A stretch of 64,000 bases of DNA from Sphaerisporangium cinnabarinum (GCA_003052455.1 QAPD01000044.1:1-64000), one strand, 5' to 3'. Counted from the stretch's first letter, positions 50,022 to 61,688 are shown. The notes: a model not told the origin generated them from the sequence alone. Numbers and translations: made by a program.

Positions 50022-50873
50022 TCAGCCCTGGGCGGCGGTGACGGCCTGCGGGAGCGCGTTCGGGTCGCTCCAGTTGCCGTCCCACCGCTCACCGTTGATC
50101 GTGATCGTCGGCGTGCCGAACCCGCGCTCGCCGTGCAGCGACGTGTCCTGGTTCACGAGGCTCGACGCCGTCGCGACCCAGTCGCCGAACGTCTCGACGG
50201 CGGTCCCGTCCTCGATGCCGGCGGCGACGTCGGCCGGCACGCCCGCCTGCTCGGCGATGTCGGCGATCTGCGCGTCGGTCAGGGTCCCGCTGCCCTCCTG
50301 GGGCTGGTTCTGGAACATCGCGGTGTTGAAGTCGTTCAACGACTCGGGCGCACGGTCGGCGACCCAGGCCGCCGCGGCGGCGGAGCGGGTCGAGAACTGC
50401 TGCGACTGCGCGACGCGGTCGAGGATCGAGATCGGGTGCAGCACGACGGTCACGTCACCCGACTCGCGGAGCTGGTCGAGCGTCGCACCGTTCGTCTCCT
50501 CGAACTGGCCGCAGATGGGGCACATGTAGTCGAGGTAGACCCCGACCTCGACGGCGCCCTCGTTCTGCGTCCCGGCGGCGCCGTCCGCGCCGATCGGGAT
50601 GCCGCCGTCCTCGGCGTCGCTCGTGGCGGGGCTCGTGACGTCGGCGAGGTTGCCCGCCGCGACCGCGTCGATCGTCTTGTTCCGGTCGTTCATGGCCGGG
50701 ATCCACACGGCGAGGAACACGCCGACGAGGACGAGGACGCCCGCGACGAGCGCTCCGATCGTGATGAGACGGTTGCGCTTGTCGCGCTTGGCCTGCGCCT
50801 CGCGCAGCGCGAGCGCCTCCGCGCGCGCCGCCTCGCGGCGCTGGGCCTTGGTCTGGGTTTCGTTGCTGGGCAT
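50022..50873 (-). CDS. DsbA-like thioredoxin-fold membrane protein
   Basis: A 283-residue thiol oxidoreductase. A basic cytoplasmic N-terminus with a coiled-coil stretch (10-34), one membrane anchor (about 36-58), and an extracytoplasmic thioredoxin fold with Cys118-Pro-Ile-Cys121 in YMCPICGQ and a cis-Pro region GTPTITING. This arrangement fits Thioredoxin_4/DsbA family proteins that form disulfides in exported proteins. An ATG with GGAGGACG upstream. It follows a small membrane protein and a Ser/Thr kinase in the same direction; whether these are one operon is uncertain. Confidence 0.92.
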   Translation of the reverse strand: MPSNETQTKAQRREAARAEALALREAQAKRDKRNRLITIGALVAGVLVLVGVFLAVWIPAMNDRNKTIDAVAAGNLADVTSPATSDAEDGGIPIGADGAAGTQNEGAVEVGVYLDYMCPICGQFEETNGATLDQLRESGDVTVVLHPISILDRVAQSQQFSTRSAAAAAWVADRAPESLNDFNTAMFQNQPQEGSGTLTDAQIADIAEQAGVPADVAAGIEDGTAVETFGDWVATASSLVNQDTSLHGERGFGTPTITINGERWDGNWSDPNALPQAVTAAQG

Positions 50874-50961
50874 GGTCGTCCTCCGAGGGAGTGCCGAGAG
50901 CTGGGGATGTGTCAGGGTGCGCGCCGACGGGGTCGCGCGGGCCGTGCGTCCGACGGCGTCG

Positions 50962-51537
50962 TCAGACGAGCGCGACCTGCGGAGGCCCGCGCCGGGTGCG
51001 CACCACCGCGTCGGCGAGGTGGTGCAGCGCGGTGGGGACCGCGTCGGGCACCGGGCGCACGACGCGGCGCGCGGCCCCGACGAGCGAGCCCACGGGGCGC
51101 AGCGCCCCCCGGAGCACGGCGCGCAGCGAGCGCCCGGCCCCGGTCACGACGGCGCGGGAGCGCTCGTGCGCGCGCCGCGCCCAGGCCGACAGGCCCCACG
51201 CGACGGCGGCCGCTGCCGCGTGCGCCACGACGACGGGCAGCGCGAGCGCGCCCACGACGGTGACCATGGCGGCCGGGTCGCCCCCGAGCGCGGTGCCCGA
51301 CGGGCAGTCCGGCACCTCGTGGACGAGCGCGAGGTGCATCCCGGCGGCGCCCCACACCCCCGGCACCGTCACGCACTGGTGCACGACGGCGTACCCGCGG
51401 TCGGCGAGGTGCGTCACGACGGCGGCGAGGAGGGTGAGGAGCAGGAGCGCGGGGCCGAGCAGACGGCCGGCTGCGGGCACGACGGACGTGCGCGTCACGC
51501 CGCGCGACAGGGCGCGCGGCACCGTCGTCCGGAGCAC
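50962..51537 (-). CDS. Unknown membrane protein
   Basis: A 191-residue protein with about two or three hydrophobic segments (near 27-47, 92-120) and a basic C-terminus. Two Cys residues (CVTVP and DCPSG) flank an outer loop of about 25 residues, which could form a disulfide; the DsbA-like neighbour may act on it. I do not recognise a family. I set the start at GTG 51537 because TAGGAT lies seven bases upstream; the ATG at 51546 usually picked is inside the -10 box. Confidence 0.6.
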   Translation of the reverse strand: MLRTTVPRALSRGVTRTSVVPAAGRLLGPALLLLTLLAAVVTHLADRGYAVVHQCVTVPGVWGAAGMHLALVHEVPDCPSGTALGGDPAAMVTVVGALALPVVVAHAAAAAVAWGLSAWARRAHERSRAVVTGAGRSLRAVLRGALRPVGSLVGAARRVVRPVPDAVPTALHHLADAVVRTRRGPPQVALV

Positions 51538-51544
51538 GGCGCCC

Positions 51545-51550
51545 ATCCTA
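51545..51550 (-). promoter_or_regulatory. Candidate -10 box, membrane-protein gene
   Basis: TAGGAT (minus strand) with a seven-base gap to the GTG at 51537; the ATG that overlaps the box would be upstream of the transcript. Confidence 0.45.
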
Positions 51551-51592
51551 CGCGTGCGGGCTGGTAGGGGGCTGGGAAGGGCCGGTGCCGGC

Positions 51593-53329
51593 TCAGCGCA
51601 GCGACGGCGGGCCGGGGAACGGCCACCAGGTCACGCCCGGGTCCCCCGCGAGGAGCACGAGGGACACGATCGTGAGCACGAGTCCGAGGCCGGCGAGGAC
51701 GAGCGTCCCGGTGCGTCCGGGCGCGAGCCGCGCCAGGGCGGTCCGGGTCCCGTACCGCGTGAGGTGGGTCAGCGGTCCGACCCAGGCCAGGGTCACCGCC
51801 GCGATCGCCGCGAGGCACAGCAGGACGGTCGTCACGACGGGCGCGTTGCCGCCGTCGGGGCCCTCGACGACGACCCACCGGTCGGACTCGAGGAGCCACC
51901 AGCCGGCCACGACGACGAGCACCGCGGCGCACGCCGCGACGAGGAGGGACGGGAGCGCGCCGACGAGCGCGCGCACGACGTACCAGGGCGACGCCGCGAC
52001 CGCGCGCACCGTGTCCCGGGACGAGACGCCGCGGCGCTCGCGCCGCGCGTGCAGCGACTCGGTCGTCACGCCGACGACGCGCGCGAGCACGACGAGCACC
52101 GACAGCACGACGAACGCCACGCCGGGGTACGTCGCGCCGAGCAGCACGAGCGGCACGGCGAGCAGGAGCAGCGCGGTGCGCCGCGCGGCGGGCACGGGGC
52201 GCACGTAGAGCGGTTCACCGTCCTCACCGAGGGGCGGGGCGCCGAGGTCGTCCATGAGGTCGCGCCCGACGGGGACGGCCATCGTGCGGCCGTCGTTGAC
52301 CTGCGCCTGCGACGTGGGCAGGGGCGGGGGCACGACCTGGGCCTGGCCGGTCCACGCGGACGCACCCGTCCACTGTGCTCCGGTGCCGCCGGGCACGACG
52401 GCGACGGGCGGCACCACCTGCGTCGGCCCGGTGGGCGGTGCGACCACCTGGGTCGCGGGCGCGGCGTCGCCGGTGTCGGCCGCGTGCCGCAGGGCGGCCA
52501 CGACCTCCGTCGGCCCGAGGCGCTGCGCCGGGTCGGCGTGCAGCGCACGCCCGATCGCGTGCGCCGTGACGGGCCCGAGGCCCGCGAGGTCGGGGCGTCC
52601 GCTGCGCGCGCGGGCGAGCACGACGTCCGTCGGCCGCACGCCGAACGGCGCCCGGCCGGTCGCGGCGTAGGCGAGCAGGGCCGCCCAGCCCCACCAGTCG
52701 GTGTCGACGCTCGGGGCCGCGCCCTCGAGCAGCTCCGGCGCCAGGTACCCCGGGGTGCCCATGACGAGGCCCGTGGACGTGACGCGCGCGTCCTCGAGCC
52801 CCTGGGCGATGCCGAAGTCGATGAGCACGGGGCCCCGCGAGGACACCATGACGTTGCTCGGCTTGAGGTCGCGGTGCACGACGCCGGCCGCGTGCACGGC
52901 CTCGAGGGCGGCGGCGAGCTGGTCGGCGAGCTCGTAGAGGTCCCACGCGTCGAGCGGTCCGCCCTCGGCGATCTCGTCCTCGAGCGTGGGGCCGTCGACG
53001 AGCTCGGTGACGATGAACGCGTCCGGGCCGTCGAGCTCGACGTCGAGGATCTGCGCGACCGCCGGGTGCCGCAGGCGCTGGAGGGCGCGGGCCTCGCGGC
53101 GCAGCCGCTCGCGGCCCTGCGCGGCGGCGTCGAGGTCGACGTGCGCGTGGAGGAGCTTGATCGCGACGAGGTTGCCGCCGCCGTCGTGGGCGCTGTGGAC
53201 GGTGCCCATGGCTCCGGACCCGAGCCGCGCGCCGATGTGGTAGCCCCCGACCTCGCTGCCGGGGGCGGGTCCGCGTGACGGCCCCCCGGCGACGTTCCGC
53301 GCCTCGACGCGCTGCGTGGGCTCCTCCAT
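51593..53329 (-). CDS. Membrane Ser/Thr protein kinase (PknB-like domain)
   Basis: A 578-residue kinase. The N-terminal domain has the Gly loop GSGAMGTVH (38-46), Lys58 in VAIKLL, catalytic HRDLKPSN with Asp154, DFG (171-173) and GTPGYLAPE. It therefore appears active. A Pro/Thr/Gln linker (about 285-340) is followed by four or more membrane segments up to the C-terminus instead of the usual single segment plus PASTA repeats. Sensor function of the membrane part is inference. It is divergent from otsA. Confidence 0.9.
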   Translation of the reverse strand: MEEPTQRVEARNVAGGPSRGPAPGSEVGGYHIGARLGSGAMGTVHSAHDGGGNLVAIKLLHAHVDLDAAAQGRERLRREARALQRLRHPAVAQILDVELDGPDAFIVTELVDGPTLEDEIAEGGPLDAWDLYELADQLAAALEAVHAAGVVHRDLKPSNVMVSSRGPVLIDFGIAQGLEDARVTSTGLVMGTPGYLAPELLEGAAPSVDTDWWGWAALLAYAATGRAPFGVRPTDVVLARARSGRPDLAGLGPVTAHAIGRALHADPAQRLGPTEVVAALRHAADTGDAAPATQVVAPPTGPTQVVPPVAVVPGGTGAQWTGASAWTGQAQVVPPPLPTSQAQVNDGRTMAVPVGRDLMDDLGAPPLGEDGEPLYVRPVPAARRTALLLLAVPLVLLGATYPGVAFVVLSVLVVLARVVGVTTESLHARRERRGVSSRDTVRAVAASPWYVVRALVGALPSLLVAACAAVLVVVAGWWLLESDRWVVVEGPDGGNAPVVTTVLLCLAAIAAVTLAWVGPLTHLTRYGTRTALARLAPGRTGTLVLAGLGLVLTIVSLVLLAGDPGVTWWPFPGPPSLR

Positions 53330-53502
53330 GGTGACAAGGTAGCGGCAGTGGACGGGCCGGCGCTGGAGGGTGCCGCCCCGACGGGCCCGGTGGGCGACCC
53401 GGCCCGGGGCGGCGTCCGGCACCCGACCGGCACCGGACAACCCGTCCATGCGCCCGACGAGCGGACTACCCTGGGCCGCCCAGGCGCGATTCATCGAAGC
53501 TC

Positions 53503-53512
53503 AAGGAGAGGT
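53503..53512 (+). promoter_or_regulatory. Ribosome binding site deciding the otsA TTG start
   Basis: AAGGAGAGG lies four to five bases before TTG at 53516; no ATG or GTG in frame has comparable support, so the rare TTG start is preferred. Confidence 0.65.
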
Positions 53513-53515
53513 CCA

Positions 53516-55044
<1,529 letters not shown>

Positions 55045-55048
<4 letters not shown>

Positions 55049-55899
55049 CCGCGTCGCACCACCCGGCACCGCTGCCCGGACCTGTCGCCGAGGCCGTGCG
55101 CGCTTTCGCGGCGGACCCGGACGGCGCACCGGCCGCACGGCTCGTCGCGCTCGACTTCGACGGCACGCTCTCGCCGCTCGTCGACGACCCGCTCACCGCG
55201 CGCATGGCGCCGTCGGCGCGGGCCGCCGTCGACCGGCTGGCGGCCGCGCTCGTCGGCACGACGACGCGCCTCGCGCTCGTCTCGGGCCGCAACCTCGCGG
55301 ACCTCGCCGAGCGCAGCGAGCCGCCCGTCGGCACGTACCTCGTGGGCAGCCACGGTGCCGAGACCGGGCACGTGACCGAGGACGGGCTCGACGCCGTCCC
55401 GCTCGACCTCACGCCGGAGCAGGCCGACCACCTCGCCGCCCTGCGCGCGGGCCTGGCCGACGCCGTCGCGGGGCGCGAGGGCGCGTGGGTGCAGGAGAAG
55501 CCGAGCGCCGCCGTCCTGCACACGCGGCTCGCCTCGGCGGCGGACACGCAGGCCGCGGAAGACCTGGCCGACGCGGTGGCCGAGCGGCTCGGGCTGCACG
55601 CGATGCACGGGAAGGACGTCGTCGAGGTCGCGGTCGTCGAGACGTCGAAGGGCGAGGCGGTGGACCGGCTGCGGGACGTCGTCGGCCAGGACGCCGGCTG
55701 CCCCGACGCGCGCACGCGCGTGCTCTACGCGGGCGACGACACGACCGACGAGACGGCGTTCGCCGTGCTCGGCCCGGGCGACCTGGGCGTCAAGGTGGGC
55801 GACGGCGACACGCTCGCCGCGCAGCGCGTGCCCGACGCCGACGGGCTCGCCGCGGTGCTCGACCTCCTCGCCGACCTCCTGGAGCGCCGGGAGGCCTGA
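55045..55899 (+). CDS. otsB: Trehalose-6-phosphate phosphatase
   Basis: HAD-superfamily phosphatase that dephosphorylates trehalose-6-phosphate. 284 residues; motif I LDFDGTLSPLVDDP with nucleophile Asp, motif II LVSGRN, motif III/IV GDDTTDETAF. GTG start in a GTGA overlap with otsA. A strong hairpin follows 7 bases after the stop. Confidence 0.97.
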
Positions 55900-55906
55900 C
55901 CTCGAC

Positions 55907-55938
55907 GGGGTCCGCCGGGCGCCCGCCCGGCGGGCCCC
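55907..55938 (+). terminator. Terminator of otsAB
   Basis: Nearly continuous 14-bp stem (GGGGTCCGCCGGGC with GCCCGGCGGGCCCC, one T-G pair) and GCCC loop, eight bases after otsB. Confidence 0.7.
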
Positions 55939-56003
55939 GCCGCCCGCACCGAACCGCTACCGGATCGTGACCGACGCTGTGACGAAGCACTCAGGACCGG
56001 GAG

Positions 56004-56009
56004 TAGGAT
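56004..56009 (+). promoter_or_regulatory. Candidate -10 box upstream of msiK
   Basis: TAGGAT about 168 bases before the msiK start. Without a good -35 the assignment is weak; if true the leader is about 160 bases long. Confidence 0.3.
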
Positions 56010-56176
56010 CGGGTCACGATGACGTCGGGTCCCCTGCCCGTTCCGGAGGGGGTCCGACTTCTTCTGTGTCGTCGAAGACACGCTCGTCCGCCATCGCGAA
56101 CAGCTACGTCGACGTGGCACGTCACTGCACAACGGATCGTCCGGCACGTACCTGCCGGTGGAGGGATGTACCAGTC

Positions 56177-57301
<1,125 letters not shown>

Positions 57302-57314
57302 CACCCCGCACCAC

Positions 57315-57359
57315 CGCCGCAGGGCGGGTCCTCCCCACGGGAGGGCCCGCCCTGCGGCG
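57315..57359 (+). terminator. Strong terminator of msiK
   Basis: A 21-bp stem (outer CGCCGCAGGGCGGG with CCCGCCCTGCGGCG) and three-base loop, 14 bases after the stop. Confidence 0.8.
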
Positions 57360-57430
57360 TTCCGGGGACCGCCCTCGTCCACGACGTTCCCGGGGAACGC
57401 CGTCGTCCGCGACCGACGGCGCGCGCGCTC

Positions 57431-57459
57431 TTGACACCGCCATGGGTGACCCGAAGACT
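57431..57459 (+). promoter_or_regulatory. Candidate promoter of the secreted isomerase
   Basis: Perfect -35 TTGACA at 57431, 17-base spacer, weak -10 AAGACT at 57454. The gene starts about 70 bases downstream. Confidence 0.4.
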
Positions 57460-57504
57460 GCTTTTGCACACGCGACGTCAGAAGTCGCATGCTCGTCACC
57501 CAAA

Positions 57505-57520
57505 TCGACAACGCTGTCAA
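57505..57520 (+). promoter_or_regulatory. Candidate LacI-type operator
   Basis: A short dyad GACA-ACGC-TGTC with central CG, outer positions only partly symmetrical, lying between the promoter and the ribosome binding site. Typical position for LacI-family repression by a sugar, but the match is weak. Confidence 0.3.
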
Positions 57521-57530
57521 TTGGAGCCTC

Positions 57531-59207
57531 ATGCAGATCCCGCACCTCTCCTCGCGCGCCCGGCGCCTCGGCGCGGCGCTGGCGGGCGGCGCCCTCGTCG
57601 CGACCGCGCTCGCCGCCGCGCCGGCCGTGGCGGTCCCCGCCGTCGCGCCGCCGTCCGCCGGCCCGTCGACCACCGCGGCGCCCGTCACGTGCGACGCCGA
57701 CGACGGCCTTCCCGACTCCAAGATCTCGATCCAGCTCTACACGCACGTGGGCGAGCTCGGCGGCTCCGGGACGCCGTCCCCCGAGACGCTCGACCGCGTG
57801 CTCGGCGAGGTGGCCGCTGCGGGGTTCACCAACGTGGAGCCGTACAACCAGCCCTACGCGATGCCGGTCGACGACTACCGGGCGATCCTCGACCGGCACG
57901 GCCTCCAGGTGTCGTCGAGCCACGGCAGCACGGACCGGGCCTCGTGGCCCGAGACGGTCGCGTACGCCGTCGCGCTGGGCCAGGACTACATCGGGACCGG
58001 CGGCATGGCGGGCGGCTACGGCACCTACGACGAGGCCGTCGCGACCGCGGCGTACGTGAACGAGCTCGGGCGGTACGCGCACGACAACGGCGCGAACAAG
58101 ATCGTGCTGCACAACCACCAGAGCGAGTTCACCACGCGGTACACCCACCCCGAGACGGGCGAGACGGTGAGCGCGTGGGAGGTCATCGAGGAGAACACCG
58201 ACCCGCGCTACGTCACGTTCGAGCTCGACGTGGGCTGGGCCGCCGACGCCGGCCTCGACGTCCCGGCGTGGATCGAGGAGCACGGGGACCGCATCGAGCT
58301 GCTCCACATCAAGGACGCCGTGAACGTCGACGCGCCGGGCGACATGCGGCAGGTCGCGCTCGGCCGCGGCGAGCTCGACCTCCCGGCGATCATCGCCGCG
58401 GCCGAGCCCTACGTCGAGTACTTCACCTACGAGTGGGACTGGGCGCCGTCGTTCGAGACCTCCGCGGAGTCCTACCGGTACCTGCGCTGCTACCAGTCCG
58501 ACGACGGGGGCGGCGAGGAGGACGAGGACTCGCTCGCCCTGGGCCGGCCCGTGACGGCCTCCAGCATCGACGAGGCCGGCCACGAGCCGGAGAAGGCGGT
58601 CGACGGCAACGCCGGGACCCGCTGGAGCAGCGCGTGGAGCGAGCCCGAGTGGATCGCGGTCGACCTCGGCGCGAGCTACGACCTGAGCCGCGTCGTCGTC
58701 GACTGGGAGACCGCCTACGGGTCGGGCTACGAGATCCAGACGTCGCCCGACGGCGAGACCTGGACCACCGTCCGCACCGTCACGGACGGCGACGGCGGGT
58801 TCGACGACCTGGCGATCACCGGGACCGGGCAGCACGTGCGGCTCTACCTCACCGAGCGCGCGACGCAGTGGGGCTTCTCCCTCTACGAGCTCGAGGTCTA
58901 CGGCGCACCGGCCGGGCAGCTCGACCTCGACGTCGAGGTGCAGGCGCGCTGCCTCGCCGGCCAGGCGTACGTCGCCGTCCGGGCGACGAACGGCGAGGAC
59001 CAGCCCGTCGACGTGACGCTCGCGACGCCGTACGGCACCCGCGAGGTCGCCGACGTCGCCCCGGGCGCGAACGCGTACCAGTCGTTCGCGGTGCGCTCCA
59101 CCTCCGTCGGGAGCGGGACCGTGACCGTCACGGGCACCGCGACGGTCGACGGCGAGGACGTCACGTCGGCGTCCGACGTCGACCACGACGCGCTCGACTG
59201 CGCCTGA
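57531..59207 (+). CDS. Secreted TIM-barrel isomerase fused to F5/8-type C domain
   Basis: A 558-residue exported protein. A twin-arginine-like or Sec signal (RARRLGAALAGGALVATALAAAPAVA) is followed by a xylose-isomerase-like TIM barrel (about 55-320; QLYTHVGELG, GFTNVEPYNQP, HNHQSEF, DVGWAADAG, HIKDAVN), then a discoidin/F5/8 type C carbohydrate-binding module (about 340-465) and a C-terminal beta-sandwich of about 95 residues. AP-endonuclease-like sugar isomerases are normally cytoplasmic, so an exported version with carbohydrate binding is notable. I prefer ATG 57531 with GGAG upstream over ATG 57489. Substrate unknown. Confidence 0.82.
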   Translation: MQIPHLSSRARRLGAALAGGALVATALAAAPAVAVPAVAPPSAGPSTTAAPVTCDADDGLPDSKISIQLYTHVGELGGSGTPSPETLDRVLGEVAAAGFTNVEPYNQPYAMPVDDYRAILDRHGLQVSSSHGSTDRASWPETVAYAVALGQDYIGTGGMAGGYGTYDEAVATAAYVNELGRYAHDNGANKIVLHNHQSEFTTRYTHPETGETVSAWEVIEENTDPRYVTFELDVGWAADAGLDVPAWIEEHGDRIELLHIKDAVNVDAPGDMRQVALGRGELDLPAIIAAAEPYVEYFTYEWDWAPSFETSAESYRYLRCYQSDDGGGEEDEDSLALGRPVTASSIDEAGHEPEKAVDGNAGTRWSSAWSEPEWIAVDLGASYDLSRVVVDWETAYGSGYEIQTSPDGETWTTVRTVTDGDGGFDDLAITGTGQHVRLYLTERATQWGFSLYELEVYGAPAGQLDLDVEVQARCLAGQAYVAVRATNGEDQPVDVTLATPYGTREVADVAPGANAYQSFAVRSTSVGSGTVTVTGTATVDGEDVTSASDVDHDALDCA

Positions 59208-59227
59208 CCTCCTGCCGGTCCCCGCTG

Positions 59228-59264
59228 CGGGGCGGGTCCGACCCCACGGGCCGGACCCGCCCCG
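59228..59264 (+). terminator. Terminator of the secreted isomerase
   Basis: Perfect 13-bp stem (CGGGGCGGGTCCG / CGGACCCGCCCCG) with an 11-base loop, 20 bases after the stop. Confidence 0.7.
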
Positions 59265-59317
59265 TCGCTCGCGCAGGCGCCGGCGGACGCACCGCGACCG
59301 CCGGGCGCACGACCATG

Positions 59318-59323
59318 GACAAT
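59318..59323 (+). promoter_or_regulatory. Candidate -10 box, DUF4032 gene
   Basis: GACAAT with a six-base gap to the GTG at 59330; a weaker version of the leaderless layout. Confidence 0.35.
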
Positions 59324-59329
59324 GGACCC

Positions 59330-60580
59330 GTGACGGTGCACAACCTGCAGATCACCGCGTCGGCCCCCGACCCGGCGCTCCTCGACCTGCCCTGGGACGT
59401 CCCGCTCGAGGAGTGGCCGGCGGAGACGCTCGCCGCCCTCCCCCGCGGCATCTCGCGGCACATCGTGCGGTTCGTCCGCCTCTCCGGGCGGGTGATCGCG
59501 ATCAAGGAGATCGGCGAGACGGTCGCATACCGCGAGTACGAGCTGCTCCGGCAGCTCCGTCGGCTCGAGGTGCCGAGCGTCGTCCCCGTGGGCGTCATCA
59601 CCGGGCGACAGGACGCGCACGGCGAGCGGCTCGAGGCCGTGCTCATCACCGAGCACCTCCAGTTCTCGCTCCCCTACCGCGCGCTGTTCAGCCAGTCGCT
59701 GCGCCCGGACACCGCCACGCGCCTCATCGACGCGCTCGCCGTCCTCCTCGTGCGCCTGCACCTCGTGGGGTTCTACTGGGGTGACGTGTCGCTGTCGAAC
59801 ACGCTGTTCCGGCGCGACGCGGAGACGTTCGCCGCCTTCCTCGTGGACGCCGAGACGGGCGACCTGCACCGGGAGCTCTCCCCCGGGCAGCGCTCGTACG
59901 ACGTCGACCTCGCGCGCACGAACATCATCGGCGAGCTCATGGACCTCGCCGCCGGCGAGCTGCTCGACGAGGACGTGGACGAGGTCGCGATCGGCGACGC
60001 GCTCGTCGCGCGCTACGAGGAGCTGTGGGAGGCCCTGACGACGTCCGAGTCGTTCGACGCGAACGAGCGGTGGCGCGTCGCGGCCCGCATCGAGCACCTC
60101 AACAACCTCGGCTTCGACGTCGACGAGCTCGCGATCACGACCGACATCGACGGCACGACCGTGCAGATCCAGCCGAAGGTCGTCGACGCGGGGCACCACT
60201 CACGACGCCTGCTGCGCCTCACCGGCCTCGACGTGCAGGAGAACCAGGCCCGCCGTCTGCTCAACGACCTGGACTCGTTCCGGGCGGCGGCCGAGCGGCA
60301 GAACGACGACGAGGAGTTCGTCGCGCACGACTGGCTGAGCGGCGTGTTCGAGCCCACGATCCAGGCCGTGCCGCGGAACCTGCGCCGCAAGCTCGAGCCG
60401 GCGCAGCTGTTCCACGAGATCCTCGACCACCGCTGGTTCATCTCGGAGCGCGCCGGTCGCGACGTGCCGATGGCGGAGGCGACGCAGTCGTACGTGGAGA
60501 ACGTCCTGCGCCACCGCCCGGACGAGAAGGCGATCCTCGGCCTCGCCCCGGGCGAGAAGGACCCCGAGTACTACGGCTGA
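59330..60580 (+). CDS. DUF4032 family, kinase-like protein
   Basis: A 416-residue cytoplasmic protein of the actinobacterial DUF4032 family. The fold looks like a small-molecule or lipopolysaccharide kinase: GRVIAIKEIGETVAYREYELLRQL (strand and Lys/Glu pair), LHLVGFYWGDVSLSNTLF (catalytic-loop-like with Asp and Asn) and AFLVDAETGDL (DFG-like). The C-terminal 180 residues are the DUF4032-specific region. GTG 59330 is preferred from the leaderless layout; ATG 59315 is an alternative. Substrate unknown. Confidence 0.85.
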   Translation: MTVHNLQITASAPDPALLDLPWDVPLEEWPAETLAALPRGISRHIVRFVRLSGRVIAIKEIGETVAYREYELLRQLRRLEVPSVVPVGVITGRQDAHGERLEAVLITEHLQFSLPYRALFSQSLRPDTATRLIDALAVLLVRLHLVGFYWGDVSLSNTLFRRDAETFAAFLVDAETGDLHRELSPGQRSYDVDLARTNIIGELMDLAAGELLDEDVDEVAIGDALVARYEELWEALTTSESFDANERWRVAARIEHLNNLGFDVDELAITTDIDGTTVQIQPKVVDAGHHSRRLLRLTGLDVQENQARRLLNDLDSFRAAAERQNDDEEFVAHDWLSGVFEPTIQAVPRNLRRKLEPAQLFHEILDHRWFISERAGRDVPMAEATQSYVENVLRHRPDEKAILGLAPGEKDPEYYG

Positions 60581-60588
60581 CGGACGAG

Positions 60589-60622
60589 GTCGCCCCGCCG
60601 GTCCAGGGACCGGCGGGGCGAC
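60589..60622. terminator. Bidirectional terminator, DUF4032/rlmB
   Basis: 16-bp perfect stem (GTCGCCCCGCCGGTCC) with a tiny loop between convergent genes. Confidence 0.8.
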
Positions 60623-60648
60623 GCTCGTGACGGTGATGCGGCGGGTGG

Positions 60649-61668
60649 TCAGGCCTCGCGCCGCAGGCGCGCGACCTCGTAGAGCGAGATGCCCGTCGCG
60701 ACGGCGGCGTTGAGCGACTCCGTGTCCGACCCGATGGGGATCGACGCGACGACGTCGCACGCCTCGCGCACGAGGCGGGACAGACCCTTGCCCTCGGAGC
60801 CCGCGACGACGACGAGCGGCTCGGTCGCGAGCTGGAGGTCGCCGATCGCCGTGGTGCCGCCCGCGTCGAGCCCGACGACGAAGCACCCCGCCTTCTTCAG
60901 CTCGCCGAGCGCGCGCACGAGGTTGGTCGCCCGGGCCACCGGGACGCGCGCGGCAGCGCCGGCCGAGACCTTCCACGCGGACGCGGTGACGCCCGCGGCG
61001 CGGCGCTCGGGGACGAGGACGCCGTGCGCGCCGAACGCACCCGCGGAGCGGAGCACCGCGCCGAGGTTGCGCGGGTCCGTGACGCCGTCGAGCGCGACGA
61101 CGAGCGGCGGCCGCCCGGACGCCTCGGCGGCGTCGAGCAGGTCGTCGACGTCCGCGTACTCGTACGGCGGCACCTTGATCGCGACGCCCTGGTGCACAGC
61201 CCCGTCGGTCAGGCGGTCGAGCTCGGGCTTGCCCACCTCGAGGAGGTCGTAGCCGCGGCCCGCGACGATGTCGACGATCTCGCGCGTGCGGTCGTCGGCG
61301 TCGAGGCGCGACGCGAGGTAGACCACCTCGACGGGGATGCGCGCGCGCAGCGCCTCCAGGACGGAGTTGCGGCCCGCGACGATCTCCTGGACCGACCCAC
61401 GACCCTTGGGCCCGCCGCCGCGCGAGGCCCCGCCGCGCGACGTGCCGGCGCGCTCGGTGCCGCGCGCCGCGCCGCCGCGCCCGGTCGGCACGCGCTTCTC
61501 GTCGGCCACCTTGCGCTTGTGCGCCGCGTGGTAGACGCGATCCTCGGCCTTCGGGGTCGGCCCGCGGCCCTCGAGGCCCTTGCGCCGCTGCCCGCCGGAG
61601 CCGACGGTCGCACCCTTCTTGCTTCCGGGCTTGCGGGTCGCGCCGCGTCGTTGTGAGTTGCCAGCCAT
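60649..61668 (-). CDS. rlmB: 23S rRNA (guanosine-2251-2'-O)-methyltransferase RlmB
   Basis: SPOUT-family 2'-O-methyltransferase, or a close TrmH relative. 339 residues; a basic, Gly-rich N-terminal tail of about 90 residues precedes the substrate-binding domain (VAGRNSVLEALRARIPV) and the knotted domain with LDGVTDPRNLGAVLRSA, VAGSEGKGLSRLV and IPIGSDTESLNAAVATGISLYE. SAM binding motifs intact. Downstream of cysS in the same direction, a pairing common in actinobacteria. The 228-base space between them contains short tandem repeats but no gene. Confidence 0.93.
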   Translation of the reverse strand: MAGNSQRRGATRKPGSKKGATVGSGGQRRKGLEGRGPTPKAEDRVYHAAHKRKVADEKRVPTGRGGAARGTERAGTSRGGASRGGGPKGRGSVQEIVAGRNSVLEALRARIPVEVVYLASRLDADDRTREIVDIVAGRGYDLLEVGKPELDRLTDGAVHQGVAIKVPPYEYADVDDLLDAAEASGRPPLVVALDGVTDPRNLGAVLRSAGAFGAHGVLVPERRAAGVTASAWKVSAGAAARVPVARATNLVRALGELKKAGCFVVGLDAGGTTAIGDLQLATEPLVVVAGSEGKGLSRLVREACDVVASIPIGSDTESLNAAVATGISLYEVARLRREA

Positions 61669-61688
61669 GGTGTACCGATCGTGTCGTC

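Noticed and set aside
57431-60580. A long plus-strand frame through the secreted isomerase that continues into the DUF4032 gene, looking like a fusion protein
   Set aside because: The first two thirds are out of frame with the isomerase and Arg-rich; only the end, from 59330, is a real gene with its own start and preceded by a strong terminator.
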